A stretch of 64,000 nt of DNA from Coix lacryma-jobi var. lacryma-jobi. Lineage: Eukaryota; Streptophyta; Magnoliopsida; Poales; Poaceae. Positions 9,901-20,536 of this stretch are shown in pieces. The stretch covers positions 87,021,845 through 87,085,844 of the forward strand of contig CM019831.1 in NCBI GenBank assembly GCA_009763385.1. The letters are read 5' to 3'. How positions within the stretch are numbered: the first letter of the stretch is position 1; each line of letters starts with the position of its first letter. The position numbers and the translations under genes are program-made. The notes below the pieces were generated by a model, which worked only from the letters and a program-made list of their open reading frames with translations, was not told the DNA's origin and did not search any database.

Positions 9901-11976
9901 TCATCGTAGTCTTTGCTTGATGGGTCTAGAGCCCTCTTTTAGTTCCAATTTATGCTCAGCCAAGCTCCTAGGAACTCCAGGCATATCAGCTGGTTTCCAA
10001 GCAAATATGTTTTTGTTTGCTCTGAGGAACTTGGTGAGTGCGAGTTCGTATTCTTCAGATAGGTGAGCACTGATAACCGCTGTCTTTGAGGGATCACCGG
10101 TTTCTAGATCAATGGTTTTTGTAGAGACTTCCGCTGATGGTTGGATGGCACCCGCCTTCTTGGTTGGGATTTCTGAATCTCCAGGCTTGGTGTGATGTAC
10201 CATTTGAGCGAGTTCTTGTACTTCTAGGGCGAGTTGAGCTTTTTCTACGATTTGAACAGCTTCTATGTCGCAATCGAAAGATCGCTTCAAGTCACCTCTG
10301 AAGGTTAGGATACCTTTAGGACCCGGCATCTTCAGCAGAAGGTACGGGTAGTGAGAAACTGCCATAAATTTGGCGATAGTTGGTCGTCCAAATATGACAT
10401 GGTATGATGACTCGAAGTTGGCTACCTCGAAACTGATGTACTCAGTCCGGTAGTTGGTCTGAGTTCCAAAAGTGATGGGTAATATAATCCTTCCGAGTGG
10501 TACGGTCGCCTTTCCGGGTACTATGCCGTAAAAGAGGGTGCTTGATGGTGTGAGCTGTGTTGCAAGATCTAAGTTCATCTTGCGTAGGGTGCTGGCAAAG
10601 ATGACGTTGAGTACTCTTCCCAATTTGAACCCGACAACCGTGGGATCCAGGACTAGCGGGTAATGTCCTGCATTGGAGACACTGGTCCATTGGTCTGCTC
10701 GGGAGAAATTGATCGGATGCTCAGACAAGTCGAGGTATTTGGGAGTCGCTGGTTCTGTAGACATGATCTCCCATAGGGAGAGTTTCTGGAGCCGCTTGCT
10801 ATCGCTGGTGGTTACTCCCCTAAATATGACATTGATGGTGCCTTTGGGGTGCTGGAAACCGTCGGCGTCCTGCTGAGGGTCTTCAGCTGTCTTCTTTCCC
10901 TTATCTTTCTTGTTTTTGTTGTAGTCAGAGTTCAAACCTCGCTCCTTGAGCTGTCGACAATGCCTAGCCTGATGTCCTCCTTTCGGATGGAAAGGGCATG
11001 GTCCGTCGAGTAAGTCATCAAAGGTGGATGGCTTGTTCCCCTTTTTCTGAGGCTCCATGGCTGCAATAGTGTTGTCCCCTGTTCTCTTGCGGGTGTTTTG
11101 CTGAGCAGCCTGATTGCCTCTCTCATTGTTTCCTCGATCACCCTGCGCGTTCCTTTTGGGAAAGCGTTCCTGTGTGCGTTCTTCTATCGCCATCATGGAA
11201 TTTACTGCCCGATGAAACTCGTCAGCGGTGGTCGGGTCATGCTTGATGAAGTCTTTGTTATTGTACCTTTCGCAAATTCCATTGCCAAAAAGGTCAATTA
11301 CTTCTCCGTCTGTGATGTCAGAAACTGTGGAGTGAATTTTCGAGAAGTGTCTGTAGTACTCCCGCATTGTCTCGTTTTTCTGCTGCTTGCATGTCCTGAG
11401 CTTAGTCCGAGGATCTGATCTCTCGGGGACACCTGCAAAGTTCTCTATGAAGATACGATGGAGTTGTTCCCAGGAATCAATGGACTCGGGCTTAAGTCTG
11501 TAAAACCATGCAAGTGGCATTGTCTCTAGAGCCATGGGGAGAAAAAGTGCTTTGACGTCGTTGCTTCCTCCTGCTAACTCGACTGCTTGAGTGTACAGCC
11601 TGAGCCACCGTTTAGGTTCTGTCTTCCCATCGTACTTTGAGTAGTTCCCGGGCTTGAATTTTCGTGAAAACGGGATTGCTCGGAGCCTTTGGGAAAAGCA
11701 AGGGAAGCTATCGATTGCATCAGATGCTGCGATTGTGACTCCTCGGTATGATGTTTCGGCTCCTCCTTCAGCTTGATTAGGTTCTCGGTTGCGCAGGCGA
11801 CTCCTCACTAGTGCCCGGCCGAGTCGTTCATGAACAGGCCGCCTCTGGCTTGGATGGGATGACGCTTGTTCGTCAGCTAAGGACTCAAGGTTCTGACCCT
11901 TGAGTTGAAGCGCGGTAGTCTGAAGCATGACCAATCGTTGCTCTTCGTCAGGGGTGCGGTTGTCCTCGGCTCCCAT
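9901..11976 (-). pseudogene. Tat Gypsy Gag (capsid, zinc knuckle) and protease region
   Basis: An open frame of 691 codons. Residues about 90-260 are a retrotransposon Gag domain (AWFYRLKPESIDSWEQLH). A zinc knuckle CPFHPKGGHQARHCRQLK follows at about 330-350, then basic linker. The protease region lies at about 400-560 (LDLATQL, SYHVIFGRP), although no clean Asp-Ser/Thr-Gly motif is seen. The frame ends just before the reverse transcriptase motifs at a TGA (9901-9903). Gag would form the cytoplasmic virus-like particle. The N-terminal part of gag is in a different frame upstream. Confidence 0.75.
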
Positions 11977-12080
11977 CTCTGTGGCGTGGCCAGAGCGATA
12001 ATGTGCTGGTAGCGTGTCTGGTAGACCCTGTGGCCAGCAACCCTCATAAATTCAGGCTCAAGGTTGCGGGAGCAATCAGC

Positions 12081-12940
12081 TCATCGGCGATTGTGATCAT
12101 TTTGGGATTGACCCTCCTGATCACGTTGGGAGCGAGCTTGACGCTCTGCTTCTTCTTCCAGATGCCTCCGATTATTATATTCCTCAAGTCGTACATTGTA
12201 GCGCTCTATGGCTTCCTTTTGATGATTTGCTCGCCTTCTACGAGCATCTTTGGCTTGATTCCTCCTAATTCTCTCGGCCTTTATGGACTCGGTCTCTGCG
12301 GGTCCTTCTGGGTCGTTGTCGGATATCATACTCAGAGTTTCATCATCTCGGAAGATGTCTGGAGGGGTTGGAGGTCGTAGGGATGACTGATGCCCTGCCA
12401 TGAAGACTTCACGAGTGTAACCCTGGTTTGTTGATCGTGGTGTTACCGACTCCAAGGTAGAGGTACTGGAGATTAGTTCTGTTGAGGTGTCGTGTTCCTC
12501 AAAGGGGAGCTGATGTCCATATTGATATGGAAGTTGCTGGTCGATAGTGCCAACCAGCCTAGCTGGAGCTGGCTGTATTGGCCAATGGACAATGTTACCC
12601 TCTTTGGTAGAGCTGAAAACGAGTCTCTGTTGAGCTCCGGTCAAAGGAATCTGTTGATATTCTTCGGATTTTGCGTCAATCAGGTCTTGGAAGTTTTCGG
12701 CCGAGTTCCGCAGTCCAAAGATGGTGCCATGTCCGATGTCCGAGTCCTTTTTGGTCTCAGAGTACGAGCCCGAGTAGGAGTCGGAGGCTTCGGCTTGGCC
12801 CTCAGAATCTTGCGGTTCTTGGATTTCGAGGTTTGCTAGGTTCTGGGTGAGATGATCTATCTTTGGCGTGGCTTGCTCTTCTGATTCAGTGTGGAGTTGT
12901 CGATGTAGCTTCCCTTGATCATCCGCAATGCAAGTCTACG
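12081..12940 (-). pseudogene. Tat Gypsy Gag N-terminal region, frameshifted
   Basis: The frame below 12644 is charged and coiled-coil-like near its end (RIRRNQAKDARRRR, EEAERQARSQRDQEG). It stays open upstream of 12644 to about 12940 without an ATG, with an acidic Ser/Tyr-rich stretch. It is out of frame with the 691-codon gag frame downstream, so an indel lies between 11976 and 12083. No conserved domain was recognised. Confidence 0.55.
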
Positions 12941-13018
12941 AGCCAAAAACAAAAATTGATCTTGCCGAGAACATGTTGACGTGGTTCGTCGAGCTCTTGA
13001 TCGTCGAATCGCCGAGAG

Positions 13019-13036
13019 CCCCTACCTGGCGCGCCA
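13019..13036 (-). other. Primer-binding site of the Tat element
   Basis: On the minus strand TGGCGCGCCAGGTAGGGG begins eight bases after the LTR end. The first ten bases form a perfect palindrome. TGGCGCGCCA-type primer sites are, from memory, seen in some grass Tat elements. The tRNA was not assigned. Confidence 0.6.
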
Positions 13037-13044
13037 GCTATCGG

Positions 13045-13453
13045 TGTTTGTTAACCGGCAACTCGTCTTGAGGGATCTCAGACGATTTGCTCGGTGGGGA
13101 TCAGCGTTCGTAGAACTCGGCGAGTACACATGGACAGCGATTAATACTGGTTCAGACCGCTAAATAGCGTAATACCTTACGTCCAGTGCGGCGTGTGCCT
13201 TGTGTTATGATTCAAGATTCAATGATAGGAGCCTGCGCCTGCTTCCCCTTATATATCCGAGTGAAGCATAGCGCGGACCGAGTCCAAGTCGATTACAACA
13301 GAGGAGTCATATTCTAATTACAAGACTTCCTTTAAGAACTCGACTAAGTTATAGCGAGAGTCCTAATCCAAGTACACTTCGTATCAAGTCTTCGGATCTC
13401 CCGTGTCGTCCGGGATTAGTCGGAGTGATCATCTTCTGATGATATCTCTGACA
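13045..13453 (-). mobile_element. 5' LTR of the Tat Gypsy element
   Basis: About 409 bp. On the minus strand it starts TGTCAGAGATATC at 13453 and ends GTTAACAAACA at 13045. A TATA-like ATATATAAGG lies at about 13247-13258, with the transcription start expected downstream of it on the minus strand. The primer site follows immediately. The partner LTR is not found in the window. Confidence 0.7.
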
Positions 13454-16400
13454 TCCTGGTCCGTCAAAAGTTCGGTGGTGATGATGTGGCGCGAGCAAGC
13501 TTTCCAGGGAGCATCGGACGCTGGCCTGCGTGCGATGTCGAACCATCTGACACGTCCGATGTGTCTGGGAGCATTCTGGAACCTCTCTGGTGTGTCATCA
13601 GACGCAGGGGTTTAGCGTCCGATGTGAGGGTTCCGGCGCGTCCGATGTGGCGCAGTTCTGAGCTGAAAAGTGCAGGGCATCAGCGCGTCTGATGACACTT
13701 TAACAGTGGCGCGAACGAATATGACCGTTGGGATCTGACAGACTGAATTTGTATCAGGGGGACACATGGTGCTCATCGGAGCATCGGACGCTGGGACACC
13801 TGCGCGTCCGATGGTCGCGTTTTCAGCCCAACGGCTAGGCCTTTTTGTGTGACCTATATAAGTGGCTTGGCCGGCTCACTTGGGTTCTCTCTTGCACATT
13901 TTGATCCCTAAGCATCCTTGTGAGCATAACCAAGCCTCCCCACTCATCTCTAGAATTGATTTGATCAAACTAAGCGAGATTGAGTGATTAGTGCTAAGAT
14001 TTGAAAGAGTTCATTCTAGTGCCACTAGTTCTTCGCATCGGCTTTGAGTTGCTTGTTACTCTTGGCATTTGCAGGTGCCTAGACGGCTTGGAGGCGTTGA
14101 GGTGGTTGATTGGCAAGATTGGTGATTGTTCTTGGCCACCACCGTTCGTGATTGTGAGAGGTTTTGGAGCCTCACCTCGTCGGAGTGGCAAGAGGCATCC
14201 TTAGTGGATTGCTCATGTCATTGAGCTACCTCACTAGCGGTAGATTCTTGTAGCGCTCTTAGTGAGCTTGGCTTGGTGCCAATTAGCCACCGGATCACCT
14301 AGTGTTGGTCGACACAACGGGAAGTAGCGTGTTGTCGGTAGTTCTTAGCTACACCTAGGATAGGGTAACTAAAGTAGCTATCTACTAATGCCAAGCGGGG
14401 TTGTCAATCCCGACACTAGTAGGAGCTAGCTAGTGAGAATGCAATCTACCAGGAGGAGATTCTGCAAGCGCATAGAACTATCGTAGTAGCACTTCACCTG
14501 GGAGTACCAGGTGTCAATTTATTTGATCCCAAGGGAAGGCTAGGGTGGTGTATGAGTTGAGTCAAGGATGGGATGAGAGTCGAAGAAAAGAGAAAAAGGA
14601 AAAGGGGAGAAGGGAAGATGAAAGGCTAGAAAGAATATATGGGTGGATAGGTAAGGATGAAATGGATGGCTAAGGTAAGGTGGATAACTAGATAGATAGA
14701 ATAGGATAATTAAGGATAACTAACTAACTACTAACTACTCCTAGATAACCACAGAGCAAGATAACTATGAAGCAAGATAGTTACGAAGCAAGGCAGGCAA
14801 AAGACAATAAAGCAACTAAGTTGAGTATAGTTTTATTCCTATCTTGTCAAGTATTGAGGCGTACTAGCCTTTACCACTTACTTAGGTTGAACGCTAGCAC
14901 AACGAGCCTTACTGTTAAACTGGGCTAACTACGTGGTGGAATTCAAGGCACACAGGGCTGTCACCACCTGCTTGCTACCACAGCTATCCGGGGGTCCAGC
15001 CGTATCTGAAGGTAAGTCTATAACTAAGCACCACGCTTAACTATATTCTAACTATCTCTACCCTAGCTTTGAATAGAGACGCCCTTGCGGACGTCAGAGC
15101 AAACACTTGACTTAATAAGATAAACACTAAACTAACTAAGCAACCTATTGGCAAAGATCAATCACTAAGCACACTAGAGATTAACTATTATGGCTAAGTG
15201 AATTGAACTGTAGGATAGCTAGGCACTCAAGCAATCAATCAAGTATACCACTCAATACTGATAAGTAGAATAAAGTAATACTTGAAATGATGAACTAGAA
15301 TATAGTAAAGTGCTTGAGATACAAGAGCAAAACCTGAACTGGAGATGAAGAAAGACTCTTCCCAGCTCCAGAACCGATCACTCACACGCCTCTACTCTTG
15401 AGCTAAGCCTTGAGCAGCGCTACCGCGAGGGCAAAGATGCCTTGCTCTACTAGCTACCTACTTGCCTAAGCTCTCTGAGCTCTCACTTGCTTGCTTCTAC
15501 TTGCTTTGCTTCTCTTGTATGGGATATCTGGTACTGATGCCTTCGGGGGGTATTTATAGCCCAAATGAGTGAGGGGGGTACTTATAGGGGGCAGCCAGCC
15601 GACCTAGGGCTAACCCTAGTGGCGGGCGCCAGCCCTAGGTGGCGGCTGCCACCTCCCTCACCGTTAGATGCACCGCCTTGGCTTCAACGGCATCCAGGTG
15701 GTTGTCCAAGGCGGTTTGGAGGTCGGTTGCATGTCCTAGCAACCGCCATTCAGCCTTGATCCACGCCACTTCATCCTGAGCCGTCCGATGCCACTGACCT
15801 AGTGACCAAGGGCCAAGATTTGGCCTTGGGGAGGTCACACGGATCGGTGACATGGCAGGGAGTGGAGCTTGGGCCAACCCAAGTGGCGGGCGCCACTTAA
15901 AGGTGGCGGGCGCCACCTAGGGGTGGCGGGCGCCACCCCCCTTAGGCCCATTTGGGCCCTGCTGAGTGGGCTTGTCTCCTGGTGGGTCCAAATGTCCAAA
16001 TTTGATTCAAATCCTGCATTCAAATAAAATTCTATGGACATGTGGAATTCGGTTAGTTTGAAACCTATTTGACTACATTTCATGCCTTTTTGGTGGATTT
16101 TAGGGTCAAATGTTGATGGTAAAATAGGTGTTTAAGGACCATCAACATGTGCCGACAAGTACGTGAACCTCGGGATAAACCATCGTGTCTCGCGTGCTTA
16201 TTGTGATTGTATTTCCATCTTGGTGATTGGTCTTCATATTCACATCTTTGGTGATTGGCATCACAAGTGGATTTCGCCGGTGATTGGTTCTCGACAAGGC
16301 GATCCCGAAGGCTCGGTGAAACCACCTCTATCTAGCTCATTCACTTTGTGTATTTACTTTGAGCTATTTCTTCTGTCATATTTGTCTTGATACATCTCTT

Positions 16401-16700
16401 GTGTAGATTAGTTGTGATTGATTATCTAGATTTATCTATTGCACATACTTGTCTCATATACATTCTTTGTATATCATATTTGTGCTAGAGTTAGATTATT
16501 TGTTCCGCTTTAGATACTAGCTCTAGTTGATTCTGTGACATAGTTTTATTAGGTAGAATTATTGGATAGGTGGCTTGCAACACACTATTAGGCTAACGCA
16601 AAAATCTTCGTCATTTATCATACTAATAGTGTTTGTCTAAGTGATTTTATAGAATTTTAATTAGGCTATTCACCCCCCTCTAGCCAATTTAGACCTTTCA
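13454..16700 (+). mobile_element. Left-truncated Sirevirus-like Copia LTR, interrupted by a family A LTR
   Basis: The right end reads GACCTTTCA at 16700, preceded by ATTCACCCCCCTCTAGCC, a form seen at Sirevirus LTR ends. A TATA box (CTATATAAG, 13854-13862) points right. The region 13500-13830 carries repeated CATCGGACGCT / AGCGTCCGATG motifs as in the Sirevirus LTRs at 16914 and 33339. No primer site follows 16700, so it is probably a solo or 3' LTR. The start is missing, lost at the boundary with the Tat element. The insertion at 14333-16147 splits it; about 1430 bp of its own sequence remain. Confidence 0.6.
14333..16147 (-). mobile_element. Family A LTR (about 1.8 kb), probably solo
   Basis: The plus strand starts TGTCGGTAGTTC and ends GGACCATCAACA. 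A TATA box on the minus strand (CTATAAATACC, about 15547-15558) gives minus orientation. Bases 14376-14922 are an inverted copy of 1-545. The rest (15000-16140) contains no convincing gene; short frames at 15565-15916 are GC-rich and repetitive (GGCGGGCGCCAC repeated near 15618-15935). Flanks are CGTGT and TGTGC, so no clean target duplication is visible and the boundaries may be off by a few bases. Confidence 0.55.
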
Positions 16701-16913
16701 GCATGGCAGTTGGTGGAGCTGTCGGCAACACCTGAAGCTGTAGCATGCCAGCATCACCAGAGCGGTGTGTAGAATGGCAAAACATTATACCTTATTAGGG
16801 AGCACCATACCATGAAAGTGTTGTTGCCGAGGGGTTGTTCACTCACGAACTGCGTCGTCACCCACTCACTCTCAACTGGAGGTCTCCGAGGTAGCCCTGA
16901 TGGTCTGGCACTG
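16701..16913. other. Spacer between two LTR elements
   Basis: About 210 bp of unassigned sequence. It ends with CACTG, the left copy of the target duplication of the Sirevirus at 16914-34865, so it continues in the genome at 34866. No gene or repeat was recognised. Confidence 0.4.
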
Positions 16914-18869
16914 TGAAGGACCGAGAATGCAACCAGAAAGCGACCAGAGGGGGGTGAATGGGAGCTTCAAAATTCCTTTCGGAAACTTGTCGCCACTGTC
17001 CCGTAAATCAACCCCAAGAGCAAACCCTAGAGCTCGTAAGTGTCTACGACCCTAGAGATAGGGTGGATGCTTCCAAGAAGCACAACGAGACACTTTACGA
17101 CTCTAGAAACCCAACGTAAAAACCAGAAATCAAAACTGACAACGAACGAACGAACTGCGGACGAAACTGCGCAGACTCAGCAGCATCGGACGCTGGGAGC
17201 GTCCGATGTCAAAGCACCGGACGCGTCCGATGCAAACAGGACACTTCTGGAACCTTACTGGACGCCCATCGGACGCTGTGAACAGTGCAACCCTAGCGTC
17301 CGATGTCTGACCCCCGGCGCGTCCGATGGCAACGGACGCTCCGATGGTCAGCGTCCGATGCTCCTTAAAGAGCACTGTCAGACGACACGTGGCACCGGAC
17401 GCTCTAATGAAAAAGACTCAGCATCCGATGCTCAAGAACACAGCGTCCGATGGTCCCGATACTGCACTGTTCTTCCGCGAAATCCACTCGATCTTCTCCG
17501 AATCAAAAGCACTAAGGCATAGACTTGGTATGAGGAGTCTCAAGGAGGTTAGTGAGCTATCCCATGGGAATCATGGCTCACATCTAACTCCAAATCGATG
17601 GATTGGAAGAAATCGGGACTAAAGGAGCAAAACCGATCCAAAACGAAAATCAACCGATCTACTAGGTCATGAGGTTAGGGAAGAATTCCTTCAGTGGAAA
17701 GAAGTGCCTCACGATCTAGTACAACTTGGTTTAAACGGATTTGCGAAAGATGCACCGAGCAAAGAGATCGATCGATGGGACAAACATGGAGAAAAGCAAC
17801 CCGCGAAGAACACGAACAAAACGCGAATCACAACCACGAATTTGCAACCGTGTGGCTACCACACGCTACAATAGTGAGATTACGATCTCACTTCCTCAAA
17901 ATCTCACGGGCACAGAGGTATTGTTCTCTTCTCTGTGGATCTCAGTTCGCTATAGCAGGGGAGGGGGATAGCAGGAAAACCTAGAAGGCAAAATAGCAAA
18001 TGACTGAGATAGATGGGGAGGTGGGTGTCTCCCCCTACTTATCCTAATTCTAACTATTCCTAATTCCCACTCTACCGCTAACTACTTACAGAGCGAACCA
18101 GCTAAACCCTAAGGTTATTCTGGACCAACTCGTGGTAGGTGGTGATCCAACGGCCACGCCCGCACAATAGGTAGCGTTGCCTCGACGCAACCTCACCGAT
18201 TGCCGCCATGTGCCGCCACCGCTCTGCGTCCTTTTTCACGGACTCCGCCCCCGGTTTTGAGGCCCAAACCGGGAAACCAGCCTTCACGATCAACCCCCGG
18301 TTTTGAGGCCCAAACCGGGAAACCAGCCTCCAAGTCCATCCCCTGGTTTTGAGGCCGAAACCAGGAAACCCGCCAGCGCCCAGGTTTTGAGGCCCAAACC
18401 TGGAAACCGTCCTCAGCCCGAGTTTTGTGGCCCAAACTCGGAAACCCGCAGCACGCCCAGGTTTTGTGGCCCAAACCTGGAAACCGTCCACCCGATGGTT
18501 TTTCTCTAGCTCTACCACCAAACCGACGCTGTCGAGGGGATGCACCGCCCGTGCACCCCGTCCACCGACACGTGTCCCCAGGTCCTCGACCCGAGCAACA
18601 CCATGTCCCGCAAGTCTTCGCTCGTCGCTGTCCCAGGCTGCCAGCCACCACAGCTGATCCTCAGGCCACCGGTCCCTCAGTCCAAGCCTCACGTCCGCCC
18701 TTCACCGCTCCCGGTCCGTCGGCACGGCACGTCTCTACTTGACCTTCACCTTGCCCTCGATCACTGTCTCCGTGCTCGACACCTGCACAACACAAGCCAA
18801 AGAACCTGCGATCAAACCTGTTGACAATCACTCATCACTCGAGACTCGACATACACCCATGTATCCGCA
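16914..18869 (-). mobile_element. 3' LTR of the Sirevirus
   Basis: 1956 bp, plus-strand start TGAAGGACCG, end TATCCGCA. Two repeat blocks stand out. Bases 17182-17460 hold about ten copies of AGCGTCCGATG in both orientations. Bases 18243-18495 hold six imperfect repeats of a hairpin with core GTTTTGAGGCCCAAAC. Open frames over the hairpin block on both strands encode repeated GFPVWASKPG-like peptides, a by-product of the repeat and not a likely protein. Confidence 0.88.
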
Positions 18870-20536
18870 ATCTCCCCCTTGATGAGTGCATTGTCAACTA
18901 CACACATAAATCATGATGGAAATAGAATGAAGGAAGAAAGGAGAGGAGAGAACTCGACCAAATGACCCAAAAGCATAGCAAAGCCGAAGAAGGTCAAGTG
19001 GAAAGAGCAAGACAACTTGGTCCCCAAAGACATGGGCAACGGCTCGACGCAACCAAGCAAAGCAAAGATAGCCCTCAAGAAGAGGTAGAATAGGCTTAGC
19101 ACTGCTAGCAGACACCAATTGAAAAATCAAAGCAAAATGCTAGTCCCTCAAGACAGAGGCACAGAGGCTCAACACAACTAGCAGAAAGCTTGACATCAAC
19201 TGAAAAGCCCGAAACCAACTGAATCAAAGATGCGACTGCTAGTCCCTCAAGATAGAGGCAAAGGCTCAACACAACTAGCAAAGCACCCCGATCCAATTCG
19301 AAATTTCAAAAATTTATCACGAGCAAACTCCTCCTTGCATGGTGCATGCAATCGATTCCTCTCCCCTTAGTTGAACATGGGAGGCATGATTTGTCCAAAT
19401 TCTTCCCCTTAGTTGAAAATGCACCATCAAGTGAAAAATGCAACAATAAGTCTTAAGCAAGGTCTCCTCCTGGAAAAATGCACCATCAAATGTGCCAACA
19501 AGAGAAGTTCTCCCCCTTCCAAAATGCATATGAGACATAGTGCAAGTTAGCAGCTTCAGGAATATAGTCAAGAAAATGCAAAAATGCTCTAAACAGTATA
19601 GCTCCAACGACTCACTGGAAAGCATACAAGCTAGCAAAGGCTCAAACTGATCACCAAATATGAATTATGAACATATGAGCAAAGTGAGCAGTTTTTAGCC
19701 AAAAAGGTATTCACCATCAAAATAGCACAAAACATGTATAGACAGGAAATCAGTCAAGTGCTAAACATGCATACAAGGTGAACTACACCTAGCACAGTTC
19801 AATCATCATGCCATAGAGTGAAACATAGTCTTGTGTATCCAAATTTTATCGGAGTTGCAGCGGTTAAGATTACACAAGTTAAAATTTCAGCATGTGATTG
19901 CGAGAGGTTGAAAGCTTGTCATTGCCTAACTTTTCAACTGTGTGAAGCCTATGCAGAAGCAATCAGAAGCTTAAAGCAATAGTTTCGGTCATACACTACA
20001 CAGCTCAAGTTTAACTCAAGGTGCAATGAGAAACAGTCTCGAAACTGTGATGTGTTGACAAGCAATCCCATCTCGATCTTTTCAATTCACTTAAAACTTG
20101 GTTCAGATTTTATTGACAGAATATGAACAGACCAAGCAAGTGACAGACTCAGAACTAGAGACATAGCAACCTAGCATATATGAAAAGCACGAGTGAATTC
20201 AACACATCCTACACATGCTAGTTGCATATCTCAATGGTGAACATTTTCAAGTTTTATGTTTGTTAAGTAGATTCACCATTCAAAAAATAGCTCAGCTCAC
20301 AGCATGTATTAGTGATCAGAAAGAGCATAAGCTACTAGCATCAGCATATAGCATCGGAGCACACTAAACATAGCATAATTACATTCTAAAGATTATATAC
20401 ATGAAGCTCAGAATGTAAAAGCGTATGCTGAAATGCAAAAGAAAAAACAAAGCAAACGAGAAAATAGTCAGTCTTTGATACAAGATCCAAAATGTTTCCC
20501 CCATCTAAAAGGGGAAGCACACACCAAGCTCACCCC
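18870..20536 (-). other. Sirevirus 3' untranslated region and polypurine tract
   Basis: AAGGGGGAGAT on the minus strand (18870-18880) abuts the 3' LTR and is the polypurine tract that primes plus-strand synthesis. The remaining about 1.65 kb between RNase H and the tract has only short frames. An envelope-like ORF, which some Sireviruses carry at this position, is not present. Confidence 0.7.

Larger units (their letters stand above)
6752..13453 (-). mobile_element. Decayed Tat-lineage Ty3/Gypsy retrotransposon (5' LTR, gag, pol; 3' LTR missing)
   Basis: Read on the minus strand the order is 5' LTR (13453-13045), primer site, gag, protease region, reverse transcriptase, RNase H, a second plant/archaeal-type RNase H, then a truncated integrase. 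The extra RNase H and gag sequence style place it in the Tat group. Several stops, one frameshift in gag, a frameshift before integrase and loss of the integrase end and 3' LTR show it is old and inactive. It adjoins a left-truncated Sirevirus-like LTR at 13454, with TCCTG as the first five flanking bases; the matching target copy is not present. Confidence 0.75.

Noticed and set aside
18243..18495. CRISPR-like array of palindromic repeats
   Set aside because: Plant nuclear DNA; the repeats vary, spacers are not unique or of fixed length, and the same block occurs in three LTRs.
18102..18692. Repeat protein with GFPVWASKPG units
   Set aside because: Frames on both strands over the hairpin minisatellite are open because the repeat length is nearly a multiple of three; it is part of an LTR.
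18870..20536. Envelope-like ORF of the Sirevirus
   Set aside because: No frame over about 110 codons and no membrane segment pattern in the region.
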